Positions 55,449 through 64,000 of a stretch of 64,000 nucleotides of DNA are shown here, piece by piece. The notes under the pieces were generated by a model. That model was not told where the DNA came from. It searched no databases and saw nothing but the letters and a program-made list of their open reading frames with translations. Made by a program: the position numbers and the translations under genes. The stretch covers positions 3,534,001-3,598,000 of the forward strand of contig NZ_CP192292.1 in NCBI RefSeq assembly GCF_050596425.1. Reading direction: 5' to 3'. Each line of letters starts with the position of its first letter. The stretch's first letter is position 1. This DNA is from G963665925 sp050596425. Its GTDB lineage: Bacteria; Bacillota; Clostridia; Peptostreptococcales; Acidaminobacteraceae.

Positions 55449-57371
55449 CTATCTCACTGATTCTTCTTCAAAAACCTCAACCCCCTCCACATACCAATCC
55501 ATTTTCAGTATGCTGTCCGGGTCTGGCACCATGTCTTCTTCAATTTTGATAATTGAGTTTTGATCGTAAATAGGGCCTTTAAAGGGATGAAATGTGCCTC
55601 GAATAATCAGATGGCGCATTAAGTCTACAAGTTTTAAGGTATCACGGGGGACAAATGTCTTTGAGGCATACAAGTCAATGACACCTGATGCCATTCCCCA
55701 CCAGAAGTTTAAGAGCTTTGGATTGTTATTGAAAATATTTGTTACCGTCTTATAGGTCCCGTTTAAGACATTGTTCAGTATTTTTTCATAGTAGGCCCCC
55801 CACTTCCAAATCGGAGATGCCAAATACTTTTTAGGTTTTCCTGTTTCAGGATCGATTTTACACAGCATGGAATAGATACCGAATGACCAAGTGTCTTCTC
55901 TAGACAAGCTGGAATTCTTATTATTGACAATATCTGCGCCACGCTCGATCAGCTGCCGACTTTTGTCTGATGCATTTTCAGGATTATTCCACATGTCCGT
56001 CCATGCCACAAGGACTTTAACCCGAGGATTGACCATGCGTGCCCCTAAGGTAAAGGCATTTATGCCCGCAATAACTTCTGAGTTTGGGGCGTTCGCTGTA
56101 TACCCTATGATATCTGTTTCTGTCATGCTACCTGCAATAATTCCTGATAAGAATCTTGGTTCATACGTTCTTCCAAAATAATTGGAAAGATGTAGATAGG
56201 GCTTGTTACCAGAACAATTGAAAAATAATGTATCAGGATGCTCAAGAGCACAGCGCAAAGTGGGCTTCATAAAAACCTCACTGGTTGTGAATATAACATC
56301 AAAGCTCTGTTGTGCAATATCTTTTATGGCCTCATAGGCCCCTTCTCCCTCAGGAACATTAAAGAAACTAGTTGTTTCTATTTTGTCTTCAAAAACAGCA
56401 TCCACATGCTTGCGACCCAAATCGTGAGAATATGTCCATCCAGATGCTTCCACATCTCGTGCATGGGCAAAAGCCACTTTTAATACTTTTGGTGTGGCAA
56501 TAATGCTTGAAAGGGTGTCAAGAACCCCAGTGTTTTCCTCGTTTTCTTCCATAGAAATGCCTGCACTGTCTCTAGCGTCATAGTTTTTAAGTTCCTCAAT
56601 AATTTGCTTAAGGGGCAACTGCAAGTCATACTCATATATCTGATCAGGAATGCCATAAAGTCTTGCATATAGAACGAAGGCATCACCAGTGGTGGCGTCT
56701 AAGTCCGTTCCCCCAAGTTCATGATAGATTCTACGGAAAGGATAGTAAACATACCTTTCAAAGTGTTCATACTTGGTTCGTCCCAAACTGGTTTCAGGGT
56801 CATAATCTTCCAGGTAGCGAAGCAGTCTATTAAACCGTCCTGGTTTTGAAAACCAAATTGAAATCAATCCCGTTTGCTTAAAAAACTCAAGAAACTCATA
56901 GTAGACTGTGTTCCTTTCATCTTCTGGGTCTCGTTTTGGAACAAGACGAATGACCTCAGCCTGAACAGACCAGGCATCAAAATATTTAAGCACACTAACC
57001 CGCTTATTGCCTTCAAGAACATAAAACCAATTCATGTACTCGTACACTTTGATGGGATCCCGTATACCTTCTTCCAAATGGGCATGGCACAGGTTAATCC
57101 ACTTTTCCTTAAAGTCTGACTGGGCTGTTGCAAGGGGCATGAAATTGTGGGCAAAGGCTGTTCTTCTGGCGTTTGTATATGTTCCAACAACCTTATTCAG
57201 AGGCACTTCAAGAAGTCCAAGCTGAACGGTTGAAACAATTTCAATATCTTTTAAAAGTCCTTCCAGCGAAGCTAAATGCCCGGATTGTCCCCGGGTTTTT
57301 CTATGTTGATAGGCCTTTTTCCCTTTGGCCACCGCATCTTTATAATTTTCTAGGGCATTTGTCATTCTCAT
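55449..57371 (-). CDS. Cytoplasmic BMP-domain protein with ParB-like N-terminal region
   Basis: The 640-residue protein has two halves. Residues 1-300 include FYVLEGNKRVSVLKYFDAWS, which resembles the GxxR motif segment of ParB-type domains, in a helical context. Residues about 310-610 form a basic-membrane-protein (BMP/Med) periplasmic-binding fold (VLKVAFAHARDVEASGW, FNCSGN, FLSGIIAGSMTETDIIGYTA). Classical BMP proteins are lipoproteins that bind nucleosides; here there is no signal peptide or lipobox, so it should be cytoplasmic. ATG 57371 follows AGGAGG. Probably a ligand sensor or regulator; function unknown. Confidence 0.8.
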   Translation of the reverse strand: MRMTNALENYKDAVAKGKKAYQHRKTRGQSGHLASLEGLLKDIEIVSTVQLGLLEVPLNKVVGTYTNARRTAFAHNFMPLATAQSDFKEKWINLCHAHLEEGIRDPIKVYEYMNWFYVLEGNKRVSVLKYFDAWSVQAEVIRLVPKRDPEDERNTVYYEFLEFFKQTGLISIWFSKPGRFNRLLRYLEDYDPETSLGRTKYEHFERYVYYPFRRIYHELGGTDLDATTGDAFVLYARLYGIPDQIYEYDLQLPLKQIIEELKNYDARDSAGISMEENEENTGVLDTLSSIIATPKVLKVAFAHARDVEASGWTYSHDLGRKHVDAVFEDKIETTSFFNVPEGEGAYEAIKDIAQQSFDVIFTTSEVFMKPTLRCALEHPDTLFFNCSGNKPYLHLSNYFGRTYEPRFLSGIIAGSMTETDIIGYTANAPNSEVIAGINAFTLGARMVNPRVKVLVAWTDMWNNPENASDKSRQLIERGADIVNNKNSSLSREDTWSFGIYSMLCKIDPETGKPKKYLASPIWKWGAYYEKILNNVLNGTYKTVTNIFNNNPKLLNFWWGMASGVIDLYASKTFVPRDTLKLVDLMRHLIIRGTFHPFKGPIYDQNSIIKIEEDMVPDPDSILKMDWYVEGVEVFEEESVR

Positions 57372-57488
57372 AGACCCATCCTCCTGTCTTGAGTATATTA
57401 TACACACCTTAAAAAGATTCATGCAGGCCCTATGGTGAATTTGTAAATAGTTACAAAACACATCTTGCTGGAACCCTTCATAAAGGGA

Positions 57489-57520
57489 CAAAAATAAGCC
57501 TTGTAGGATCTACAAAGCTT
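57489..57520 (-). terminator. Intrinsic terminator of the glycogen operon
   Basis: An 11-bp stem AAGCTTTGTAG/CTACAAGGCTT with an ATC loop, followed by ATTTTTG on the minus strand. It overlaps the pulA stop codon. Confidence 0.85.
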
Positions 57521-59474
57521 ATTTCGCTTCCACATCCACCTTAGGATGTTTCTTCTTTTGATAAGTCCCAACTTTTAATTGGTTCCCCTTGTCAAAGCTT
57601 CCTTCCAGTATGGTTGTTGAGAACCCCTCTACCAGAACGGGGGCTTGTTCCCCTATTGATAGTTCTTGGTTATTTTCCAAATACACACGGTCGTGATCAC
57701 AAATACGCTTAAAAATCCCACTGGGCAAAGAAATAGAAGCCTCACTACTTGTGCCATTATGAATGATAACACAATCCCTTCCCGCATCATTCGATATTGT
57801 ATAAGTGATAATGCCCTCAGGCGCTTTAAAAAAGCTTAAATGACTTTCAAGAGCCTTGCCATCATTCCATGCGAAAAAACCAGAAGTCTTTCTGTACTCA
57901 ATCAAGTTTTTAATGTACTCATAGTGGTCAGCATGTTTGATTTTTAAAGACCAGTCAATTTTATTTATATTATCCCCGGCATTGTAACTGTTATCATGTC
58001 CTTTTTTGGTTCTTATAAATTCTGTGCCGGACTGTAAAAAGCTCATTCCAAAAGATGTAAGAACTATGGTCAAGGCCAGTCTATGCATTCTAATTTTACT
58101 TTCATAATCATAAGAAGACGCTGTCTTATCAATCTTATCCCATAAAATTAGATTGTCATGGGCACTCACATAATTGACAACTTCAATGGCTCTATCGGCA
58201 TAGCCCACACGCCCACCGGGGAGTTTTGTGCTGGCAGCAATACCAAGTTCTACCCAGGGTTTAGCATCCATACGCTCCATTACAAAGCCACTTTCAGTGC
58301 CATCATTGTCCCCTTTAATGGCATTTCGAAAGTCATCATTGAAAAGACCAATGTCTAGGCCTTGCTGGGCTGTTTTTAGAAATCTATCCTTTTCTGGGAG
58401 TCCACTCTCCCAGCCAGTCCACGGCTCCCCATACAAGATTAAGTCAGGTCGAATTGCCTTGAGTTCATGAACCAGAATCCGAACGGTTTCCTTGTCATAT
58501 AAGGCCAGCAGATCAAAGCGAAAACCATCCACTTTATAAACCTCAATCCAGTATTTCAAGGAGTCAAGTATGAATTTTCGAACAAGGGGATGCTCAGTGG
58601 CCAGTTCGTTTCCACAACCTGACCCATTCGTGAAATTCCCCTCCTTGTCCATCCTGTAGAAATATCCTGGCGCCAATCTATTAAAGCTTGAATGCAGACT
58701 TTCATAGGTATGATTATATACAACATCAAGAACAACCCTTATGCCAGCCTCATGGAGAGCCATTATACATTTCTTCAGCTCAATTATACGGGTTCGCCCA
58801 TCATAAGGATCGCTTGCATATGACCCTTCTGGCACATTATAGAGAACCGGGTCATATCCCCAGTTGTATTCGTCGTTTCCCGTCTCATCCACAGTCTTAA
58901 AGTCATACACAGGCAAGAGATGGACATGCGTAATCCCCAGGTCTTTCAAATGGTCTATACCAGTTTTTATGCCATTTATATGACTTCCAAACTCAGTGAA
59001 TGCAATGTACTTGCCTTTATTTTTCATACCTGAGTTTTCATCTATAGAGAAGTCTCTCACGTGGACTTCATACACAAGAGCCTCATTTTGCTTGACTGGG
59101 TCTGGTATGGAATGTTCCAACCAACCTTCAGGATTTGTTTCATTCAAATCAATAATCATAGCTTTTTCGCTGTTAACACCGCAAGCAGTGGCATAGGGAT
59201 CTACCACTTCATAGTCTGTCTCCGCAGAAGTGACAATGTAAGTGTAATACTTGTTGAGATACTCTCGTGACAATTCCAACACAAACACGCCATTCTCCGC
59301 TGGACGCATTGAAATTTCCCGACGAAACAAATCGTCACTTTCTTCATAGATGGCTGCTTTTACGCGTATAGCGCAAGGCGCCCATACCTTTAGCTGGACG
59401 CCTGTATCACTTACAGTGACACCAAAGTCATTTATTTCTAGAATGGCTTTTGGTGCACTTTCAATTTTTTTCAT
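57519..59474 (-). CDS. pulA: Type I pullulanase (glycogen debranching)
   Basis: The 651-residue GH13 enzyme hydrolyses alpha-1,6 branches. It has an N-terminal CBM48-like beta domain (about 15-110) and the type I signature YNWGYDP. The catalytic-barrel motifs are VVYNHT, GFRFDLLA (nucleophile D), YGEPWTG (acid/base E) and VSAHDN. No signal peptide is present, so it acts on intracellular glycogen together with the phosphorylase encoded upstream. It is the last gene of the glg operon. Confidence 0.94.
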   Translation of the reverse strand: MKKIESAPKAILEINDFGVTVSDTGVQLKVWAPCAIRVKAAIYEESDDLFRREISMRPAENGVFVLELSREYLNKYYTYIVTSAETDYEVVDPYATACGVNSEKAMIIDLNETNPEGWLEHSIPDPVKQNEALVYEVHVRDFSIDENSGMKNKGKYIAFTEFGSHINGIKTGIDHLKDLGITHVHLLPVYDFKTVDETGNDEYNWGYDPVLYNVPEGSYASDPYDGRTRIIELKKCIMALHEAGIRVVLDVVYNHTYESLHSSFNRLAPGYFYRMDKEGNFTNGSGCGNELATEHPLVRKFILDSLKYWIEVYKVDGFRFDLLALYDKETVRILVHELKAIRPDLILYGEPWTGWESGLPEKDRFLKTAQQGLDIGLFNDDFRNAIKGDNDGTESGFVMERMDAKPWVELGIAASTKLPGGRVGYADRAIEVVNYVSAHDNLILWDKIDKTASSYDYESKIRMHRLALTIVLTSFGMSFLQSGTEFIRTKKGHDNSYNAGDNINKIDWSLKIKHADHYEYIKNLIEYRKTSGFFAWNDGKALESHLSFFKAPEGIITYTISNDAGRDCVIIHNGTSSEASISLPSGIFKRICDHDRVYLENNQELSIGEQAPVLVEGFSTTILEGSFDKGNQLKVGTYQKKKHPKVDVEAK

Positions 59475-59516
59475 ATTATCACCTAACTTTTAGTAGGTTC
59501 TCATAGGGAACTTGGC

Positions 59517-61946
59517 TTATGGTCGTCTCGTCGTATTCCATATGCCTGAAGCATACTCCATTATGGTTCGGTCGCTTGAAAACACCCCTGAGCATCCTAT
59601 GTTGGTTATGCTCATTTTAGCCCAAAGCTCACGATCCCTATAATACTTATTAATTCTCTCGTGTGCCGCTGCGTAGGAATCAAAATCCTTTAAAACAAAG
59701 TATTCATCATTATGCTGAAGAAGACCGTCTTTTAGAATGCGGAACTCCTCGTCTGAAACATCCAGAAAACCATTTGTAAGCTGATCCACCACACGTTTAA
59801 TTCTCAAATCTGAGTTGTAGAGATCCATGGAATTGTAAGTACCGGTCTCATAATACTCGTAGATTTCAGGCTCTGTCAGTCCAAAAATGACAATATTGTC
59901 TTCGCCCACTTCGTTAAGAATTTCCACATTGGCTCCATCTAGGGTGGCTATGGTCACAGCACCATTCATCATAAACTTCATGTTGCCTGTGCCTGAGGCT
60001 TCCTTGGTTGTGGTAGAAATCTGCTCACTTATATCAGCCGCTGGAATAAGGAGTTCAGCCAGCGAAACACTATAGTTTTCCATGAAAACCACTTTGATCT
60101 TATCCCGGATTCTCGTGTCGTTATTAATCTTATCTGCAACAGTGTTGATAAGTTTTATGGTTTGCTTGGCAATGTAATAAGCGGGTGCGGCCTTTGCACC
60201 AAATATAAAAGTTCTTGGCGGAATATCCAGATTCGGGTCTTCAAGTAGCCTATTGTACAAGTGCATGATATGGAGGACGTTCAGAATTTGTCGCTTATAC
60301 TCATGCAGACGCTTAACCTGAATATCAAATATGGATTTCGGATTGACCTTTATGCCATTTCGCTCATATATAATTTCTGCAAGCTTCTTCTTGTTTTCAT
60401 ACTTGACTGCCATGACTTTCTTTTGGAAGTCAGGATCATCTTTGAATTTCAATGCATTTCTCAGCTTGATCGGTTCATGAATAAAATCGTCACCTATGGT
60501 TTCTTTCAAAAGGTCTGTCAAGCCAGGATTGCAGTTTACAAGCCATCTTCGGTGAGTTATACCATTTGTTTTATTGTTAAATCGATATGGATACAAATCA
60601 TAGAATTTTTTTAATTCCTTATTCTTAAGTATCTCAGTATGCAAATGGGCCACGCCATTGATACTATGTGAACCCACAATCGCCAAGTTGGCCATGCGGA
60701 CTTCACCATCTGCTATGATGGCCATGTCTCGAATGGCATCCATTTTTCCGTTATATTTCCAGTCCCACAAATCCCTGCAAAATCTTTCGTTGATCTCTTC
60801 CACAATCATGAAAATTCTAGGTAACAGGGCTTTGAACATGTCAATAGGCCAGCGTTCCATGGCCTCCTGCATAATGGTATGGTTGGTATAGCTCATAACT
60901 TTTGTGGTTATGTTCCAAGCTTGATCCCAGTCCATTTCCTCTTCGTCTATCAAAATTCGCATAAGCTCTGGTATGGCCACAGCTGGATGGGTGTCATTAA
61001 TGTGAATAGCAATATAATCATGAAAGGCCGTCATAGGCCGTCCAGTCTTCTTATAAGATCTTATAATCCCCTGAACACCGCACGAAACAAAGAAATACTC
61101 CTGCTTTAATCTAAGTCTTCGTCCTTCTAGAAGGGAGTCATTGGGATATAAAACCTGGGAAATAGACTCAACGGAGTGTTTTTGCTCAAATGCATGAACG
61201 TACTGACCTCGGCTAAACTTTGAATAATCAAACTCTCTGGAACTTGTTTCCGCACTCCAAAGTCTTAAGGTGTTCACTGTGTCATTGTCATACCCGACAA
61301 CGGGCATGTCATAAGGCACGCCAACAACAGACTCATAGTGTTCGTGAACAAATTTCAACTTATCATCTTCCATCCGAGTGTCAATGGTGCCACCATACTT
61401 AACTTCCACAGCCTTATCCGTTTTTTTCACTTCCCATACATTGCGATTGTCAAGCCAGCGGTCGGGAAATTCCACCTGATACCCATTGATAATTTTCTGC
61501 TCAAAAAGACCGTAATTATAACGTATTCCTATACCATGACCTGGTATAGACAGGGCTGCCATTGAATCCAAGAAGCATGCTGCAAGTCTTCCCAGACCAC
61601 CGTTTCCAAGTCCTTGATCTTTTTCGATTTCAGCGATGGCTTCAAAATCGAATCCGATCTCCTCTATGACGTCTTTAGCCATATCCAGTAACCCTTGGGC
61701 TGCCAAGTTATTAACTAAAAAACGACCTGTTAAAAACTCCATAGAAAAATAGTAGACCTGCTTATGTCCCTCTTTTGCATATTTTTCAGTTGTGTCAATC
61801 CATTTTTGTGCCAGATAATCTTTGCAAAGACTTCCTAGTGCATGGTAACGATCCCACTTGGATGTTTCTTCAAGGGGTTTGGCACTCTTAGCTGCCAATT
61901 TTCTAAGATAATCTGTTTTAAATTGTTCTCTTGTAATCTGGTTCAT
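59517..61946 (-). CDS. glgP: Glycogen/maltodextrin phosphorylase
   Basis: It releases glucose-1-phosphate from alpha-1,4-glucans using PLP. The 809-residue protein carries the PLP-lysine segment EASGTGNMKFMMNGAVTIAT, the QGLGNGGLGRLAACFLDS loop and KRLHEYKRQ. The length fits bacterial phosphorylases. It lies 11 bp after glgA and 42 bp before pulA. Its pairing with synthase and debranching enzyme points to cycling of a glycogen store. Confidence 0.95.
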   Translation of the reverse strand: MNQITREQFKTDYLRKLAAKSAKPLEETSKWDRYHALGSLCKDYLAQKWIDTTEKYAKEGHKQVYYFSMEFLTGRFLVNNLAAQGLLDMAKDVIEEIGFDFEAIAEIEKDQGLGNGGLGRLAACFLDSMAALSIPGHGIGIRYNYGLFEQKIINGYQVEFPDRWLDNRNVWEVKKTDKAVEVKYGGTIDTRMEDDKLKFVHEHYESVVGVPYDMPVVGYDNDTVNTLRLWSAETSSREFDYSKFSRGQYVHAFEQKHSVESISQVLYPNDSLLEGRRLRLKQEYFFVSCGVQGIIRSYKKTGRPMTAFHDYIAIHINDTHPAVAIPELMRILIDEEEMDWDQAWNITTKVMSYTNHTIMQEAMERWPIDMFKALLPRIFMIVEEINERFCRDLWDWKYNGKMDAIRDMAIIADGEVRMANLAIVGSHSINGVAHLHTEILKNKELKKFYDLYPYRFNNKTNGITHRRWLVNCNPGLTDLLKETIGDDFIHEPIKLRNALKFKDDPDFQKKVMAVKYENKKKLAEIIYERNGIKVNPKSIFDIQVKRLHEYKRQILNVLHIMHLYNRLLEDPNLDIPPRTFIFGAKAAPAYYIAKQTIKLINTVADKINNDTRIRDKIKVVFMENYSVSLAELLIPAADISEQISTTTKEASGTGNMKFMMNGAVTIATLDGANVEILNEVGEDNIVIFGLTEPEIYEYYETGTYNSMDLYNSDLRIKRVVDQLTNGFLDVSDEEFRILKDGLLQHNDEYFVLKDFDSYAAAHERINKYYRDRELWAKMSITNIGCSGVFSSDRTIMEYASGIWNTTRRP

Positions 61947-61957
61947 GGGCTTTACTC

Positions 61958-63391
61958 CTATCGATTCATTACAGTTTGGTAGATATCAATATATTGCCTT
62001 GCAGAGTTCTTCCAACTTGTATCCGATTTCATTGCCCTCTGAACGACGCGATTCCATTTTCGTCTATCCCTAAACAAAGCTGTTGCCTGTTCAATGGCGC
62101 CGAGCATTTCGTGTGCATTATAATTCGCAAAACTAAAACCATTGCCTTCATCTGTATAAGCATTATAGGGGGTCACTGTGTCTTTAAGACCTCCAGTTTC
62201 CCGCACAATTGGTAGGGTACCATATCTTAAGGCAATTTGCTGACCAAGTCCGCAAGGTTCAAAAAGTGATGGCATTAGAAACATATCCGCTCCTGCATAT
62301 ATCTGATGGGCCAAGGCAGCATTAAACTGAATTTCTGCCCGAACCTTATCAGGATACTTATGCTGATAGTAGCGCATCATATTTTCGTAGTGGGCTTCCC
62401 CTGTGCCAAGAACGACAAACTGAATATCCAGCTTCATCATGTCATCCATAACGTGTTCAATGAGATCCAGGCCTTTCATATTTGCCAGCCTTGTTACCAT
62501 AGCCATCATTGGTATGTCCTCATTCACAGGAAGTCCCATTCTATCTTGAAGGTGGGTTTTGTTCTCCCTTTTCTTTTTTAGACTCCTCGAATCGTATTTT
62601 TTAACGATATGAGGGTCCTTTCTTGGATCGTATATATCATGATCCAAACCGTTGGTTATGCCATATAAGTCATTCTCCCTATGCCTCAGTAGGCCATCAA
62701 GTCTTTCCCCGAAGAAAGGATACTGGATTTCTTGAGCATAGGTTTCAGAGACTGTTGTAATGGCATCGGCAAAGTTAATTCCAGATTTCATGAAGCTCAC
62801 ACCGCCATGAAATTCCATGCCTCCTGAATAATAATGGTCTGGTCCAATGTTCAGTAAGTCATTTAGAATTTCAGGTCCAAACACCCCCTGATATTTTAAA
62901 TTGTGTATGGTATAAACTGTTTTTATATCCCGGTAGTCTTCATCATCTCTATAGTGTTCATTGAGAAGGACTGGTATCATACCAGTGTGCCAGTCATTGA
63001 AGTGAATAATATCTGGTTTGAAGTCCATATGCCGTATGGATTCAAGAACCGACCTACAGAAGTAGGAGAATTTTTCACCATCATCAAAATGTCCATAAAG
63101 ACCATCTCGCTTAAAATAGTATTCATTGTCAATAAAATAATAGGGTAGACCTTCATACTCAATTTCACTTAGACCAACATATTGACGTCTCCAACCCACA
63201 TCAACATAAAAATGACTTAAATGCCTTTCCTTATCCCTTATATAATCTGGCAAATCGAAAGTCTTTGAAATCATGACCCTGGCATCCACATTTTCTTTTC
63301 TAAGGGCCTTTGGAAGAGCAAAGGCCACGTCTGCAAGCCCACCTGTTTTTGAAAACGGTACGGCTTCAGACGCAACAAATAAAACATTCAT
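61958..63391 (-). CDS. glgA: Glycogen synthase (ADP-glucose)
   Basis: This GT5 glucosyltransferase extends alpha-1,4-glucan from ADP-glucose. The 477 residues start with the ADP-glucose-binding KTGGLADV (15-22) and contain FNDWHTG, TIHNLKYQG and the C-terminal MPSLFEPCGLGQQIALRYG. It follows glgD by 14 bp. Confidence 0.96.
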   Translation of the reverse strand: MNVLFVASEAVPFSKTGGLADVAFALPKALRKENVDARVMISKTFDLPDYIRDKERHLSHFYVDVGWRRQYVGLSEIEYEGLPYYFIDNEYYFKRDGLYGHFDDGEKFSYFCRSVLESIRHMDFKPDIIHFNDWHTGMIPVLLNEHYRDDEDYRDIKTVYTIHNLKYQGVFGPEILNDLLNIGPDHYYSGGMEFHGGVSFMKSGINFADAITTVSETYAQEIQYPFFGERLDGLLRHRENDLYGITNGLDHDIYDPRKDPHIVKKYDSRSLKKKRENKTHLQDRMGLPVNEDIPMMAMVTRLANMKGLDLIEHVMDDMMKLDIQFVVLGTGEAHYENMMRYYQHKYPDKVRAEIQFNAALAHQIYAGADMFLMPSLFEPCGLGQQIALRYGTLPIVRETGGLKDTVTPYNAYTDEGNGFSFANYNAHEMLGAIEQATALFRDRRKWNRVVQRAMKSDTSWKNSARQYIDIYQTVMNR

Positions 63392-63405
63392 AAGTGCCTC
63401 CCGCT

Positions 63406-64000
63406 TTACAGTACAGTATTTTTCTTGATCACAAATGGACTGCTCGAGTCTCCAAACAACATTTTTCTCTCTGTGATCACAACATTTTTATCTAAAATTG
63501 TATAGTTCAAATTTGTCGTTTCGCTAATCACGACATTTGGAAACACTATAGAATTCCTTATAATGGCGCCCTTTTTCACATGGACATCACGGCAAATTAT
63601 ACAGTTTTCCACAGTCCCTTCAATAATACAACCATTGGCTATGAGGGAGTTGGAGACATAGCTGTTGTCAGAGTACTTTGTGGATGGGGAATCCAGTACC
63701 TTTGTAAATATTCGCCCGTTTTTATAAAACAACTCATTGCAATTGGCTATATTAAGAAGATCCATATTGGTCTGGTAGTAATTCTGTATAGAACTCACAC
63801 AGCTTAAATAGCCATCAAAGGCATAGCCATTGACCTTCAGTTTATCCATGGTATTAAAAATGGCTTCTTTCATAAACCTGGAGTCACCACGATGAACAGA
63901 CTCTTCAATTATTTTTATTAAGAGCTCCCGCTTCATGACATACATCTCCATGGAAATGTCGTAGTGTCTTTTCTTCCCAAGATTCTTGCCAATACTGACA
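63406..64000 (-). CDS. glgD: Glucose-1-phosphate adenylyltransferase subunit GlgD, C-terminal part (cut by window edge)
   Basis: The frame stays open to position 64000, so the N-terminal nucleotidyltransferase core lies outside. The visible 198 residues include DISMEMYVMKRELL and the left-handed beta-helix tail (SLIANGCIIEGTVENCIICR, VHVKKGAIIRNSIVFP). The tail ends in a segment unlike catalytic GlgC. In Clostridia and Bacilli GlgD is the regulatory partner encoded directly downstream of glgC, which is presumably just off the edge. Together they make ADP-glucose for GlgA. Confidence 0.88.
   Translation of the reverse strand, partial: VSIGKNLGKKRHYDISMEMYVMKRELLIKIIEESVHRGDSRFMKEAIFNTMDKLKVNGYAFDGYLSCVSSIQNYYQTNMDLLNIANCNELFYKNGRIFTKVLDSPSTKYSDNSYVSNSLIANGCIIEGTVENCIICRDVHVKKGAIIRNSIVFPNVVISETTNLNYTILDKNVVITERKMLFGDSSSPFVIKKNTVL

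Overview
The window looks like the chromosome of a motile, anaerobic, low-GC member of the Bacillota, class Clostridia. The evidence is AGGAGG-type ribosome binding sites throughout, intrinsic terminators after most units, maturases for an [FeFe] hydrogenase, two spore-maturation-type membrane proteins, chemoreceptors, a T-box leader, GEMM riboswitches and an 11-bp-spaced PhoP box. From memory the 16S gene looks like that of Fusibacter/Acidaminobacter-type Clostridia, but I could not align it. I see no insertion sequence, prophage or CRISPR array.

Layout. 1-3182: 3' part of a class A penicillin-binding protein. 3325-9266: leftward genes for two HD-GYP-like proteins with damaged HD motifs, the thiI/cysteine desulfurase pair, and an SpmAB-like pair. 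9356-10321: an RNase H-fold exonuclease. 10548-17622: a leftward rRNA operon (16S-23S-5S) followed by 17 tRNA genes; a strong promoter in the 23S-5S spacer could transcribe 5S and the tRNAs separately. 18413-23646: a small membrane protein, a divergent type IIA topoisomerase pair and a CMD-family protein. 23839-27673: a homoserine/threonine operon (ACT regulator, hom, thrB, aspartokinase).

27880-38057 is a leftward phosphate island: phoP, phoR, then pstS, pstC, pstA, a chemoreceptor gene, pstB and phoU. Between phoR and pstS lie two tandem c-di-GMP-I (GEMM) riboswitches, two intrinsic terminators, and a PhoP box of four repeats with its -10. Phosphate uptake therefore appears to have two inputs, c-di-GMP and phosphate starvation, and to share a gene cluster with a chemoreceptor. 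A second chemoreceptor and an HD-GYP protein with an intact HD motif (38488-41485) follow directly. This is the most interesting part of the window.

41909-51590: a TPR regulator behind a structured leader, putP behind an unusual T-box, an NYN/LOTUS protein, a PHP phosphatase, a stand-alone SSB, deoD with a TM1266-type hydrogenase regulator, idi, a CDP-alcohol phosphotransferase, bioY with a BirA operator, and an RbsD/FucU-like protein. 51802-54490: hydE and hydG behind a leader with mutually exclusive antiterminator and terminator hairpins. 54771-57371: a phosphoesterase and a cytoplasmic BMP-domain protein. 57519-64000: a leftward glycogen operon, glgD (cut by the window edge), glgA, glgP and pulA.

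Starts were moved from the longest open frame wherever a ribosome binding site and family alignment favoured an internal codon. All functional calls rest on motifs recognised by eye; no database search was run.
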